Assembly (NCBI RefSeq): GCF_019656315.1
Contig: NZ_BPLU01000038.1
Location: 186,001 to 250,000 of the forward strand
DNA: 64,000 nt
From: Flavobacterium sp. UMI-01
Lineage (GTDB): Bacteria; Bacteroidota; Bacteroidia; Flavobacteriales; Flavobacteriaceae
Direction: 5' to 3'
Positions 1 to 10,381 of the stretch are shown in pieces (position 1 is the first letter of the stretch; each line of letters begins with the position of its first letter). A model generated the notes under the pieces. That model saw nothing but the letters and a program-made list of their open reading frames with translations. It was not told the DNA's origin and did no database searches. Position numbers and translations under genes: made by a program.

Positions 1-52
1 TAAGTTTTTATATTGTGTTTTATTTTCATAATTCTAGTATTAGTATGAATAA

Positions 53-880
53 TTAATTGATAGTCAAATTAGTGTATAAACTGTAAGGTTGGTATCTCAC
101 AGACTCGTTCACATAATGACCAATACCATTTTTAAAAACATAATTATGTCTTCTTACATTCTCTTCAAATCCTAATGTATTAGCGGTTTCAGGTAATGGA
201 GAGCCTGGTTCATTCACTTTTAATGTACTTCTTGCATCAACATCTCTTGAGAAAGAAATATCAGCCATTTCAGTTGACAAACTAACTGGTACACCTGTAT
301 TGTCTAAATTTACCTTAGGCAATAAGGTTTTAAATAAAACATAGACATCATACGTAGGAATGGTAGGTGTTTGCGCCACATAATCCGTTACTATATGGTA
401 TTTCAAAATAGCTTTAAGTGTGTTTAATTGTGCTGGTGTCCAAGTATCAAAATAAGTATCTGGATTGACAGTTGAATTATCTGCTAATTGTGCCCCAGTC
501 ACAGCTCTAATAATATCACGATCGTTATTTCCCGTAAAGGCATTGTTGTTCAATAACAAATAGGTTCTTTTTGTTGTAGCGGTTTGATCGTATAAGCTTT
601 CAAAACCTACTTTTTTAATTGCAGCAATCATGAAATCCAGCTCATCACCACTAGCACCTAAAACATTCGTATTACTCACTAATTTGAATCGGCCTTGAGC
701 ATCTCTAATCGCATTTGACTTACGAGTCTGAATGTACTCCCATGCCGTCATATCAGTAAATGGATCTTCTGTACTATAGGTTTCCCCCTTGAAATCAAAC
801 TGGTCTTGAACCCCTAACGTACAAGAACTTAAAACTGCTACCAAACAAGTAGCCAGTATTATTTTTATATACTTTTTCAT
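53..880 (-). CDS. FAS1 (fasciclin)-like surface lipoprotein of PUL 1
   Basis: A 275-residue lipoprotein: the signal peptide ends at Cys20 in VLSSC. The middle resembles a FAS1 fold: a strand with NNNAF (cf. the usual PTNxAF) near residue 112, then LKAILKYHIV near 155. FAS1 domains mediate adhesion or glycan/protein contacts; here it is probably an accessory glycan-binding protein at the outer membrane. It lies 20 bp after the SusD stop and is the last gene of the susC-susD-FAS1 unit, the position where other PULs carry a SusE/SusF or SGBP protein. Seen: lipobox and gene order. Inferred: ligand binding. The 52 bases after its stop show no obvious terminator. Confidence 0.75.
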   Translation of the reverse strand: MKKYIKIILATCLVAVLSSCTLGVQDQFDFKGETYSTEDPFTDMTAWEYIQTRKSNAIRDAQGRFKLVSNTNVLGASGDELDFMIAAIKKVGFESLYDQTATTKRTYLLLNNNAFTGNNDRDIIRAVTGAQLADNSTVNPDTYFDTWTPAQLNTLKAILKYHIVTDYVAQTPTIPTYDVYVLFKTLLPKVNLDNTGVPVSLSTEMADISFSRDVDARSTLKVNEPGSPLPETANTLGFEENVRRHNYVFKNGIGHYVNESVRYQPYSLYTNLTIN

Positions 881-900
881 CTGTTTTTTATTTTATAAAA

Positions 901-2460
901 TTAAGAGCCCCAACCTGAGTTTTGTGTATAACTATTCAAAGACTCTATAATGTGATTTTGATAAATTGGAAAATACAAACGGTCTTGCGTTAATGGATTA
1001 ACTCCTCTAGATTGTAAAAGTGGGTTAATATAATCAAAAGCCCTGTCGTTTCTTATCAAATCCCACCAACGTTTTCCTTCTCCCATCAACTCAAACTGAC
1101 GTTCATCTAAGATATAGCTGATTTGTTGCTCTTTTGTCGCTCCAAATTCATCCAAAGTAACCAACGGTAATTTTCTAGCTGTACGGATTTGGTTCAATAA
1201 AGTAAGAGCTTCAGTAGGTTTAGTCAATTTCACTTTCGCTTCCGCTAATAATAAAATCATATCGGCATAACGGTACATTACTACATCAGATCTATCCAAA
1301 TTATTTACCATATTAGAACGATCTTTCGTCCATTTGTGTAATCTAGCCTCGCCTATAGCTGTAGACCCCATTCCTATTAAGAAATCACCACCTTGCCTTG
1401 AGGCAAATTGTCTCCAATCTCCGTATAATGGAGTCGTAGTAGTAACACCACCCACTGTGGTGGTTTTAGTAAACACTGGTGGTGTTGTAGGATATTTAGT
1501 AGTCCATCCCACTTCGTCTTGAGGAAATCTTTCAATCCATTTATTTTCTACTAATGGTGAAATAACAGTGATAGAAGATCCCGCTACCCAAGTAACCCAT
1601 AAACCTGAAACCGTAGAATCAGCAGTATCATAACGAATAGAGAAGATTAACTCAGTACCTGTTTGCACCTTACCTGGTGCAGTAGGAAAGGCATTTGTTG
1701 GAAATTGGTTGTAAAACAAATCTTGCCAAGCTTGTGGTGTCGTAACTAAACTGTGGGTATTCAATTTAATTAAATCTTCAATAGCTTTCTCTGCTACACC
1801 TTCTTGCTTTAACCACATATACACTTCTGCTTTATGTGCTAAAACGCTCGATTTTGAAAAATTAAAAGGTGAAGCTGAAGTTGTGATTAATGCTTCCGCT
1901 TTAAGTAAATCAGGAATTACTACGGTATTCATAATCACATCATAAGGTGTTACTGGTTTATAAGCATCCGCTGTTGTTTTGATAGGTTCTAAAAACAAAG
2001 GAACATTTTTCCAGATACGAATCAAATCAAAATACACTTTGGATCGAATTGCATAAGCTTGTCCTAACGTATTTGGATCAGCACCTTGTAAGGCTTCTCC
2101 CCCTATAATCACTCTGTTAGCTCTATCAATGGTTTTGTAAAAATCATTCCATCTTAAAGTAGCATCAGCAGCATCCATCGAACTATTATGGAAAGAAGTC
2201 CTCGAAACATTGGTACTGGCTGGTGCTGGCCAAAAACTATCTGCTCTAAATTCCCCATATACATAATTCGCATTAGAATAGGCATTTTGTAATCCGTCAT
2301 ATACGCCTGCTAAAGCTAAATCCAACTCTGATTGATTTTTATAAAAAGTATTAGTTGATATAAAACTTTCTCCTTCTACATTCACAAAATCATCGCAAGA
2401 ATAAAGCATCCCTGCCGCTGCGAATAAAAGTGCAGCTTGTTTTATTTTAAATATTTTCAT
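901..2460 (-). CDS. susD: SusD/RagB-family glycan-binding lipoprotein (PUL 1)
   Basis: A 519-residue SusD homologue: lipoprotein signal with Cys22 (LYSC), then the SusD N-terminal TPR-rich region (SELDLALAGVYDGLQNAY near residues 44-61; RANRVI near 112) and the C-terminal RagB/SusD region with RYADMILLLAEAKVKL and the late LDERQFELMGEGKRWWDLIR block near residue 450. SusD proteins sit on the outer surface, bind the oligosaccharide and form the lid of the SusC channel. It starts 10 bp after the susC stop, so the two are certainly co-transcribed. The length is normal for the family. The ligand cannot be read from sequence alone. Confidence 0.95.
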   Translation of the reverse strand: MKIFKIKQAALLFAAAGMLYSCDDFVNVEGESFISTNTFYKNQSELDLALAGVYDGLQNAYSNANYVYGEFRADSFWPAPASTNVSRTSFHNSSMDAADATLRWNDFYKTIDRANRVIIGGEALQGADPNTLGQAYAIRSKVYFDLIRIWKNVPLFLEPIKTTADAYKPVTPYDVIMNTVVIPDLLKAEALITTSASPFNFSKSSVLAHKAEVYMWLKQEGVAEKAIEDLIKLNTHSLVTTPQAWQDLFYNQFPTNAFPTAPGKVQTGTELIFSIRYDTADSTVSGLWVTWVAGSSITVISPLVENKWIERFPQDEVGWTTKYPTTPPVFTKTTTVGGVTTTTPLYGDWRQFASRQGGDFLIGMGSTAIGEARLHKWTKDRSNMVNNLDRSDVVMYRYADMILLLAEAKVKLTKPTEALTLLNQIRTARKLPLVTLDEFGATKEQQISYILDERQFELMGEGKRWWDLIRNDRAFDYINPLLQSRGVNPLTQDRLYFPIYQNHIIESLNSYTQNSGWGS

Positions 2461-2470
2461 AATTTTCTTA

Positions 2471-5400
2471 TTAGAATTGTACTCTTAAACTTAATATAAT
2501 CTCTCTATCACTTGGGTATCTTAAGTTATCCACACTTGGTTGTAAAACACTGTCTCTACTACCAAATTCAGGGTTGTAACCAGAATAATTAGTCCAAGTC
2601 ATAATGTTATTCACTTGTAGATTTAATGATAAAGCCTTTAAGCCAATATTAAATGAATCAATCGTATTTTTAGAAAAGTTATACCCCATACGGATATATC
2701 TCCATTTGATAAAACTTCCGTCTTCAATATACAAACTGTTTGCAGTGTTGTTAGCAAAATCAAATCTGTTTTGAGGTCTATTCGCTGCACTTGCTATAAT
2801 AGGATAAGTAGCAATATCTCCTTGATTCGTCCATGCTTGTTCGATACGATCCGGAGCCGCTGTAACGGTATTCGCTCTAAAACTGTTTCTGTCATGATCG
2901 TAACGTCTGTAAATTTCGTTACCAAAACTATAGTCAAAAAGCACTCCCAAAGTGAAGTTTTTGTATTTAATATCGTGTGTCAAACCTCCGTATGTAGTAG
3001 CAATTCCGTTTCCTAAGATTTGCGTATCAGCAGTATTGATTTTACCATCGTTGTTGGTATCTTCCCAGATATAATCACCACCTTTAAGCACATTCCCTGA
3101 AGCTTCATGTACCAATTGTCTGATTGGACCACTATAAGCTTGACCAGCCGAAGTATTGTAAGTCCCTAAAAAGAAACCGTTGGCATCAAAATTAGGATAC
3201 AAGCGAGCTCCTGAAGTGGGGTCATAAGCATTGGATTCATCGTATTGGTAAATACCATTTTGCTTGTACCCGGTAAAATTACCAATAGGTTGTCCTTGCT
3301 GGATTACTGAAACACCGTTAATAATTGGAGTGTTTAATTGTGTTACCTCGTTATTAAGGAACCCTATATTAAAGCTAGCATCCCATGTAAAAGTTTTGGA
3401 CTTAATAATAGTTCCGTTAAGTGTAAAATCTAATCCTTTATTTCTAATAGTACCTCGATTTTCTTGGATTACTGAAAAACCAGATTCCTCAGGCAATCGT
3501 GTTTCTATCAACAAGTCTTTGGTATCTTTCAACCATGCATCCACTGAGAAATTCAATCTACGTTTGAACATTCCTAAATCCAAACCAATATTTGACGAAG
3601 CAGTTGATTCCCATTTGATAGTACTGTTCCCCACTACATCTGGAACAACTCCTAAAATTCCATTGTATAGTCCACTAGGTGTTAATTGATCTTCGTATTG
3701 AAAATCTCTAATTCGGTCATTCCCTACTACACCATAACTCGCTCTAATCAATAAATTACTAATTGACCCTATATTTTTCAAGAAATTTTCATTACTCACT
3801 CTCCAACCTAAAGACCCTGAAGGAAAATAACCGTACTTATTACTTGGTCCAAATTTAGAAGAGCCATCACGACGCATCGTAGCTCCTACTAAGTATTTGT
3901 TATCAAAATCATAGTTGAATCCTGTAAATAATGAGAATTGTCCTTGATCATAATTTTGCGTTTGATCTCTTTGTGCATTTGAGAACTGATTTGCCACTAA
4001 AAAATCTAAATTTGAATTATTTAATGTGGTAATCAAATCATTAGATAAAGCCGTACTAACTCCTAAAATTTCATATCTCAAAGCCTGTATCTGCATCCCT
4101 CCAAAAGCAGACAAACTGTGTTTGTTCCATTTTTGATTAAAATTCAAGAAATTATCTTGTTGTACGTTGTATTCAAGTGCATGTCTTTCGCCAGCAGTAG
4201 AACGAGAATCTACCGATGTTCCTCCCCCTACTAACAATGCCTTTGGTGAAAACAATTCCTCTTTAGTATAACTCATGTTTAATCCTATAGTAGATTTAAA
4301 CGTTAACTGAGGTAAGATTTTGTATTCCGCGTAATTAAATATATTGAATTTGTAAGCTCTTTTATTTTGTTTGCGCAATAACAATTGTTGTACTGGATTG
4401 GCAGAGCCATTATAACTTGTAGGGGTAGGTGACAAATCACCATTTGGCTCATAAATAGTAATATAAGGAATTCTATTTAATGAATTTCCTAATACCGCAC
4501 CTGAACTAATACCATTAGTTTCTTCAGCTGTCATATTAACTACAGTACCTGCACTAAACTTTTTAGTTGGTGTTAAATCCAATTTCAAACGAGTACTTAT
4601 TCTTTTAAAATCACTATTTAAAACTACTCCATCTTGTTTTAAGTAACCTGTATTCCAATAGAATTTTGATTTATCACCACCACCACTCAATGAAACATTC
4701 GTTTGGTGTCTAAAACCTGTTCTTGTAATAAGTTTTTGGTTATCCGGAGATTGTCTGTAACCTAAGTTTAAGGAATCCAATCTCGTTAAAGAAGTGTTTC
4801 CTGCATCTAGAACTCTTTCCATGAAAACCCTTTGTCTAGCATTAGCTACTGGTACAGCTCCTACTAAAGCATTCGCTCCTGTGATGGTCGTAACATCCAC
4901 TTTGAGATCTCCTTTTTTACCTGATTTTGTAGTAATTACCACAACACCATTAGCTCCTTGTGCTCCATAAGGGGCTGTTGTAGCACCATCTTTTAAAATC
5001 TCAAAACTTTCAATATCACTTGGATTTAAGTTATTAATATCAAAAGTTTGTTGTCCATCTACCACATACAAAGGACTAGTTGAACCATTAATGGAACCAA
5101 TACCTCTAATTCTGATATCAAATCCTTCACCAGGACCATTGTTAGATAAAATTTGAACCCCAGCTACTTTACCTTGCACTCCTTGTAGTACATCTATAGG
5201 TGCGGACTGTTCAATAGATTCTGCTTTTACACTAGTGATAGAACCTAAAACTTTTTCTCTTTGTACTTTTTGGTATCCAATTATCACAACATCTTCCAAA
5301 GCTTCAGCTGACTCTTTAAGTACAACATTTATTACTTTGTCATTGCCAATAGCTACTTCTTTTGCTTCAAAACCAATATAAGAAAACAATAGCGATTTTG

Positions 5401-5695
5401 CTCCTTGTGTAACAGGAATCACAAACTTTCCTTCAAAATCAGTTACAACACCATTTTTCCCTCCTTTTTGAAGTACGTTTACTCCTGGCAAAGGAAAACC
5501 AGTACCGTCTTTTACAACACCTGTAATCTTACTTTGAGCTTGCAAATTAGTTGTTGAAAATGCACAAAACATAATCATTAACAAAAATCCTAAACTCAAA
5601 AACGCCGGTTTCTTTTTCGTTTTTGGTCTCATCATTAGTCTTAGTTTTAACATAAAATTAATATTTAATTGGTTAATGTAATAGAGCGTCAACAA
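2471..5695 (-). CDS. susC: SusC-type TonB-dependent oligosaccharide transporter (PUL 1)
   Basis: Outer-membrane SusC/RagA receptor of up to 1074 residues. Order: signal peptide (hydrophobic FLSLGFLLMIMFCAF), a carboxypeptidase-regulatory-like domain (GVVKDGTGFPLPGVNV to SYIGFEAKEV), TonB plug (GKVAGVQI, RGIGS, PLYVVDG, IEILKDG-like SFEILKDGATTAPYGAQGAN), then the 22-strand barrel ending in an aromatic residue (SLRVQF). No STN domain, which fits control by the neighbouring hybrid two-component regulator rather than by sigma/anti-sigma. The longest frame starts at 5695, but the first 14 residues look untranslated; Met at 5653 or 5635 gives a better signal peptide. It imports oligosaccharides made at the surface by the PUL enzymes. 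Confidence 0.95.
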   Translation of the reverse strand: MLTLYYINQLNINFMLKLRLMMRPKTKKKPAFLSLGFLLMIMFCAFSTTNLQAQSKITGVVKDGTGFPLPGVNVLQKGGKNGVVTDFEGKFVIPVTQGAKSLLFSYIGFEAKEVAIGNDKVINVVLKESAEALEDVVIIGYQKVQREKVLGSITSVKAESIEQSAPIDVLQGVQGKVAGVQILSNNGPGEGFDIRIRGIGSINGSTSPLYVVDGQQTFDINNLNPSDIESFEILKDGATTAPYGAQGANGVVVITTKSGKKGDLKVDVTTITGANALVGAVPVANARQRVFMERVLDAGNTSLTRLDSLNLGYRQSPDNQKLITRTGFRHQTNVSLSGGGDKSKFYWNTGYLKQDGVVLNSDFKRISTRLKLDLTPTKKFSAGTVVNMTAEETNGISSGAVLGNSLNRIPYITIYEPNGDLSPTPTSYNGSANPVQQLLLRKQNKRAYKFNIFNYAEYKILPQLTFKSTIGLNMSYTKEELFSPKALLVGGGTSVDSRSTAGERHALEYNVQQDNFLNFNQKWNKHSLSAFGGMQIQALRYEILGVSTALSNDLITTLNNSNLDFLVANQFSNAQRDQTQNYDQGQFSLFTGFNYDFDNKYLVGATMRRDGSSKFGPSNKYGYFPSGSLGWRVSNENFLKNIGSISNLLIRASYGVVGNDRIRDFQYEDQLTPSGLYNGILGVVPDVVGNSTIKWESTASSNIGLDLGMFKRRLNFSVDAWLKDTKDLLIETRLPEESGFSVIQENRGTIRNKGLDFTLNGTIIKSKTFTWDASFNIGFLNNEVTQLNTPIINGVSVIQQGQPIGNFTGYKQNGIYQYDESNAYDPTSGARLYPNFDANGFFLGTYNTSAGQAYSGPIRQLVHEASGNVLKGGDYIWEDTNNDGKINTADTQILGNGIATTYGGLTHDIKYKNFTLGVLFDYSFGNEIYRRYDHDRNSFRANTVTAAPDRIEQAWTNQGDIATYPIIASAANRPQNRFDFANNTANSLYIEDGSFIKWRYIRMGYNFSKNTIDSFNIGLKALSLNLQVNNIMTWTNYSGYNPEFGSRDSVLQPSVDNLRYPSDREIILSLRVQF

Positions 5696-5750
5696 AACTG
5701 TTTCGATTCTAATACAGCTACAATGTTACTGTATAGGTTCATTAACTCTA

Positions 5751-5767
5751 TCCTGTATTGTACTGCA
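5751..5767 (-). promoter_or_regulatory. Candidate operator box, copy 1 (susC)
   Basis: The plus strand reads TCCTGTATTGTACTGCA. Close copies occur at 14855-14871 (before GH2) and 25702-25718 (before the sulfatase); each lies 56-80 bp before the first codon on the same side. Shared positions and placement suggest one regulator, most likely the AraC-type output domain encoded at 6203-10243. Confidence 0.5.
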
Positions 5768-6147
5768 ATGCAATGAAAACGATTAAACTTGACTCTTATA
5801 TCTTATTTTGTTGGCAACTATTTAACCCAACAAAACTTATTTTTAAATAACACTTCGTCGAAATAAAAAATGTGTTTTTTAACAATATTTTTCAATGTTT
5901 CTCCGAATGTTTTCTTCATTGAAATTTTAGAGAAAATGAAAAACAATTAGTATCATAATCACAATAAAAAATATCAACAGCAGTTCTAAAATTTTTGTTT
6001 GGTTGATTTTCATTTTAATAATGCCAAATAATTGTTTCATACCTATTTGCTTAAATCCTTATTGTAAAATTACCACAACACAAGTGCACAGAAGTACCAA
6101 ATAGGTCTTCAGAAGTACTATTTACAAGGGTTTAAGTAAAAAGAAGG

Positions 6148-6176
6148 AGGTGCTTCTGTAAAAAACAAAAGCATCT
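6148..6176 (-). terminator. Possible weak terminator after the hybrid two-component gene
   Basis: Imperfect inverted repeat (AGGTGCTTCTGT and ACAAAAGCATCT) starting 27 bp after the regulator stop. It has two non-Watson-Crick positions and no long T run on the minus strand, so termination may be partial. Confidence 0.35.
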
Positions 6177-6202
6177 AAAAAATAAAGCGTTCAAAAGGAT
6201 TG

Positions 6203-9200
6203 CTATGAATCCAAGAAAGTCTTGGCGTATTCCGAAGGTGTCATGCCGTACTTTTTACGGAAACACTTACTGAAGTATTTAGGGTTATTAAATCCTAATT
6301 TATAACTAATTTGAGAAATATTGATTTTTCCTTGTTCTAGATATTGAGCTCCTTTTTTCAAACGAATGTGTTGCACAAATTCATTAGGTGTAAAATCAGT
6401 CCAAGCTTTAATTTTTTTGAATAAAACCGTTCTGCTTACTCCTAGTTCTTCACAGAAGTAAAGGATATCAAATTGTTCGTTACCAATGTTATTCTCAACA
6501 ATTTGGATGGCTTTTTTATAAAGTTCTTCATCTAATGAAGACAAAACGACATCCTCCTGACGTTGCTCAGTGGACGAAAGTTTTTGTCGCAAACGGTCAA
6601 TTGAGGTTAATAAATTTTTTATGCGCAGTTTAAATTCAGCTATATTGAAAGGTTTACTAATATAATCATCAGCCCCACTTTCAAGTCCTTCTAATTTATA
6701 AATCAATGAAGAACGAGAGGTCAATAAAATAAATGGAATATGACTTGTACGAATATCTTCTTTTATTAACGAACACAATTCGGTACCCGTCATAACTGGC
6801 ATCACCACATCACTCACAATTAAATCAATAGGTTCAATTTGTGCTATTTTATAAGCTACTTTACCATTTTCGGCCTCAACAACGTTGTAGGTTTCTTGTA
6901 ATAGGTCACGCATAAATTTTCGCAACTGCTTATTGTCTTCTACTAAAAGTATGGTAAGCTTCTCTTGAGAACTTACCGCATCAACCACATCAGTTTCAAA
7001 AATTACTGGTTTCTCTTCTAATTGGTCCACATACTGCGACACATCATCACTGAATTTAAAATCAGTAATCACTTCTTCATCAAGTAAATGCGCCCTACCT
7101 AATAGAAGTGACACGGTAAAAATTGAACCCACCTCATCATTAGAACGAACCGTTAAACTTCCTTTATGTAAATCAACAATATTCTTTGCAATTGACAATC
7201 CTATTCCCGTCCCTTTATTATAATCGTTATCAGGCTTATTATTGAGTGCTACTTCAAAAAAGCGCTCAAATATTTTATCTTGGTATTCTTTAGCAACCCC
7301 CACTCCCGTGTCTTCAATTTGAATTGCAATAGTATTTGCATGTTGAATAATTCTCACGGTTATTTTACCGTTTTTGGGAGTATATCTAAAAGCATTAGAA
7401 ATCAAATTATAAAATACACGCTCCAATTTATAACGGTCGTAAAAAACAAGAATTTCGTCAGAAGGAGTATGAAAACTATAATCGTAATTACCATCTTTTG
7501 CGTACTCCGTAAAAGAAAGGTAAATTTCCTTTAAAAACTTCACAATATTTCCTTCGGCCGTTTCTAATTTCATTAAATTGTTCTCCAGCTTTCTAAAATC
7601 CATCAAGCGATTAATCAGTTGTAACAAATGATTGGCACTACTTTCGACAACTTTTAGTTTTTTATACATCTTACTACTACCTCTATAATCTTCAAGTATT
7701 TGATGTAAGGGACCTAATATTAGGGTTAACGGCGTTCTAAACTCGTGAGAGATATTCGTAAAAAATTCGAGTTTGGCTTTATTTACTTCTTTTGTTTGTT
7801 CGACTTCTAATTTTTCTAAATCCAATTGATGCTTGAGTTCGGCTTTGGATTTCAATATATCAAGCAAATAATACAGGCCTCCAAAAATCAAAATCCCATA
7901 AATCATAAATGCCCACCAAGTACGCCAAGGCGCTGGATTTACTCTGATTTTCAATTGAGTGGGTTCACTATTAGAAACACCATCATTATTGATCCCTTTG
8001 ACTTCAAACGTATAATCGCCAGGATTTTGAATGGTATAGGAAACGGAATTTTGTGTGGTTTCGTTCCAATCTTTTTCCAGACCTTTCAAACGATATTGAT
8101 AATGGTTGCTACTTGAATTAATAAAATTGGGAATAGAAAAACTGATATTAAAATTACCTTGTTCGTAGGAAAGTTCGATTTCTTCGGTAAATGTGATTGT
8201 TTTAGCAAGTAATTTAGTTTCATCGTTCACCTCAATCGACTTATTTTTTACTTTAAAATCGGTAATAATTACTTGTGGTGAATAGGTGTTTTTGACCAAT
8301 TTATTAGCATCAAAATAAACCGCCCCCGATGGACCTCCAAAAAAGAACTTGGAATCATCCACCCGTAAACTAGAATTATTATTATATTGATTACTTCCTA
8401 AACCTTCTTTACGGGTATAAGTAGCCAACACTTTGTAGTTATTGGGGTTAAAATAAAGAATCCCCTGGTTGACTGTACTCATCCAAAAATTTCCTTTTGC
8501 ATCTTCAATGATACATCTAACCCCATTCACTGGAGTTGCATTTCCTATTTTTACATCAACAGCTTTAAATTGATTATTGACCATTTTAAAAAGCCCATCA
8601 CCTTCTGTTGTTGCCCAGATTTGCCCTTTAGAATCTTCAAAAACAGAGGTAACACTATAACCAATTTGCGATTCTTTGTCAAAAAAATAGTCTTTAATAT
8701 TCCCTTTGCGATCGATAACATTCAATCCCTTAATGGTACTTATCCAAATATTCCCTTTGGAGTCAATTTTTATCGACCTTACAATACCAACAATTAATCC
8801 TTTTGAGTTGGTAGTAGTGCTAATTGTCTTTATCGCTTTAGTAGATGAATTATACCTAACTAATCCTTTTCCAATTGTCCCCAATAACATGTCTCCATTA
8901 GTATCTTGCTTGATAACATACACCCCAATACCTTGTAAATAATTAAATAATTGGCGGTGTAACGAAGTCGTTATTTTTTTGGTTTCCAAATTATATACCA
9001 CAAACGCATCTTCAAAAGTCCCTATCCAAAGGTTATTGTCTTTCGTAACAAACAAGGTTTTTATATTGTCGCTTAAAAAAGCAGGTGTATTTTTAGTATT
9101 TAAATGTTCGATGGACTTGGTTTTCTTATTGACAATCGAAATTCCTCCACCTTCTGTACCAAAAATAAAATAATCCTTGTAACTGACTATGGAACTCACT

Positions 9201-10243
9201 ACTTTAAAACCTAAGCCTAAGTTTCCCGGTTTTTGAGTAATATTGATAAAATTCACATTGGATTCATCCCAAATACCAATACCACCATTATAAGTCCCAA
9301 TCCAAATAGATCCTTTTTTATCCTTAAATAAAAATTTAATAAAATCATCATTAATGGATTCATTATCGTTGATATTGCTATTAAAGGGGCGTATGTTTTT
9401 ATTTTGATCAACTACTAAAAGTCCGCCGTAAGTACCAACCCAAAGTTTGCCTTTATCATCAAAAAGCATTTGTCTTACATTTTTATGGGTATTTTTCAGT
9501 TCTTTTAAATAAGGAGAAACTACACCGGTAACGGTATCATATTCTAAAACCCCTTGCGTTCTTGTTCCTAATAACAAATTCCCAGTAGGGCTCTCAATGA
9601 TATCCAGAATATTAAAATTTTCAGTTCCCTTAATTGTTTTAAACTGGTATTCAGTACGGGATTTACTAACGAGTTGCTTTAAACCATTTTTAGTACCAAT
9701 AAAAACTTTACCTTTTTTATTTTCAAAAATGGACAATATCAACCCTTCAGAAGATACTGATTTAAAAGAATCCTGTGCTTTATTATAAATGGAAAGTCCT
9801 GAGGGGGTTCCTATCCACAACTCTTTATTAGACAATTCTTTTATAGCCCAAATAGTATTGTCCCTAAGGGTCGTTTTCTCTTTATTTGTAAAATACGTCT
9901 TGAACGTATCATTCTGGGGGTTGTACTTGTTCAAGCCTATGGCTGTTCCTACCCAAATAAAGCCATCACTATCTTGTTTTAAACAAAGAATATCACTGTT
10001 ACTAATTGATAAGGGATTAGCCCTATTGTGTCTGTAAATGGTAAATTTAGAACCATCGTATTTATTTAATCCATCTCTGGTTCCAATCCATACTTGACCT
10101 AAATTATCTTGAATAATAGCTATAGCCGAATTTTGGGAAAGCCCGTCAACTGTAGATAAATGCTTGAATTTATATATTTCATTTTGCGAAAATCCAAACC
10201 ATATAACACTAAAAAGAAAGAATAAAACGTAAAGTTTTTTCAT
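6203..10243 (-). CDS. Hybrid two-component system sensor/regulator (HTCS)
   Basis: 1346 residues combining a whole signalling path. Order: signal peptide (1-19); many Reg_prop-type propeller repeats, recognisable by recurring G-x-(I/L)-W-(I/V)-G-T (about 20-650); a Y_Y_Y domain (about 690-770); a transmembrane helix (about 776-798); HisKA with NISHEFRTPLTL (phospho-His near 831); HATPase with NLISNAF, DTGVGV and GTGIGLSIAKN (about 938-1048); a receiver with LLVEDN, SDVVMP (phospho-Asp near 1146) and SKPFN; and a C-terminal AraC HTH (about 1245-1343). HTCS proteins sense a PUL-derived oligosaccharide in the periplasm and activate the matching susCD and enzyme genes. All catalytic motifs are intact. 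It lies directly upstream of susC. Confidence 0.96.
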   Translation of the reverse strand: MKKLYVLFFLFSVIWFGFSQNEIYKFKHLSTVDGLSQNSAIAIIQDNLGQVWIGTRDGLNKYDGSKFTIYRHNRANPLSISNSDILCLKQDSDGFIWVGTAIGLNKYNPQNDTFKTYFTNKEKTTLRDNTIWAIKELSNKELWIGTPSGLSIYNKAQDSFKSVSSEGLILSIFENKKGKVFIGTKNGLKQLVSKSRTEYQFKTIKGTENFNILDIIESPTGNLLLGTRTQGVLEYDTVTGVVSPYLKELKNTHKNVRQMLFDDKGKLWVGTYGGLLVVDQNKNIRPFNSNINDNESINDDFIKFLFKDKKGSIWIGTYNGGIGIWDESNVNFINITQKPGNLGLGFKVVSSIVSYKDYFIFGTEGGGISIVNKKTKSIEHLNTKNTPAFLSDNIKTLFVTKDNNLWIGTFEDAFVVYNLETKKITTSLHRQLFNYLQGIGVYVIKQDTNGDMLLGTIGKGLVRYNSSTKAIKTISTTTNSKGLIVGIVRSIKIDSKGNIWISTIKGLNVIDRKGNIKDYFFDKESQIGYSVTSVFEDSKGQIWATTEGDGLFKMVNNQFKAVDVKIGNATPVNGVRCIIEDAKGNFWMSTVNQGILYFNPNNYKVLATYTRKEGLGSNQYNNNSSLRVDDSKFFFGGPSGAVYFDANKLVKNTYSPQVIITDFKVKNKSIEVNDETKLLAKTITFTEEIELSYEQGNFNISFSIPNFINSSSNHYQYRLKGLEKDWNETTQNSVSYTIQNPGDYTFEVKGINNDGVSNSEPTQLKIRVNPAPWRTWWAFMIYGILIFGGLYYLLDILKSKAELKHQLDLEKLEVEQTKEVNKAKLEFFTNISHEFRTPLTLILGPLHQILEDYRGSSKMYKKLKVVESSANHLLQLINRLMDFRKLENNLMKLETAEGNIVKFLKEIYLSFTEYAKDGNYDYSFHTPSDEILVFYDRYKLERVFYNLISNAFRYTPKNGKITVRIIQHANTIAIQIEDTGVGVAKEYQDKIFERFFEVALNNKPDNDYNKGTGIGLSIAKNIVDLHKGSLTVRSNDEVGSIFTVSLLLGRAHLLDEEVITDFKFSDDVSQYVDQLEEKPVIFETDVVDAVSSQEKLTILLVEDNKQLRKFMRDLLQETYNVVEAENGKVAYKIAQIEPIDLIVSDVVMPVMTGTELCSLIKEDIRTSHIPFILLTSRSSLIYKLEGLESGADDYISKPFNIAEFKLRIKNLLTSIDRLRQKLSSTEQRQEDVVLSSLDEELYKKAIQIVENNIGNEQFDILYFCEELGVSRTVLFKKIKAWTDFTPNEFVQHIRLKKGAQYLEQGKINISQISYKLGFNNPKYFSKCFRKKYGMTPSEYAKTFLDS

Positions 10244-10381
10244 TTTAAAAAAATAAGGAGCTCGTCACTTTTATAACTAAAGTAAATGTAAGCTAAAGAA
10301 TTTAAAATTTAAAATAAATTCTTTGTAATTCCGCCCCCTTTCGTAACAAATCAAGCATTATAATTCAAAAAAAACTAGTAT

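Larger units (their letters stand above)
5696..6202 (-). promoter_or_regulatory. 507-bp susC upstream region
   Basis: Gene-free region between the hybrid two-component regulator and susC. It holds the box TCCTGTATTGTACTGCA at 5751-5767, about 56 bp before the longest susC start, and a direct repeat CAGAAGTACC (6089-6098) / CAGAAGTACT (6110-6119) spaced 21 bp, two helical turns. A weak hairpin follows the regulator gene. No ORF or RNA gene is evident. Direct repeats at helical spacing are what AraC-type output domains usually bind, so this is probably the control region for the transporter; that role is inferred. Confidence 0.5.
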
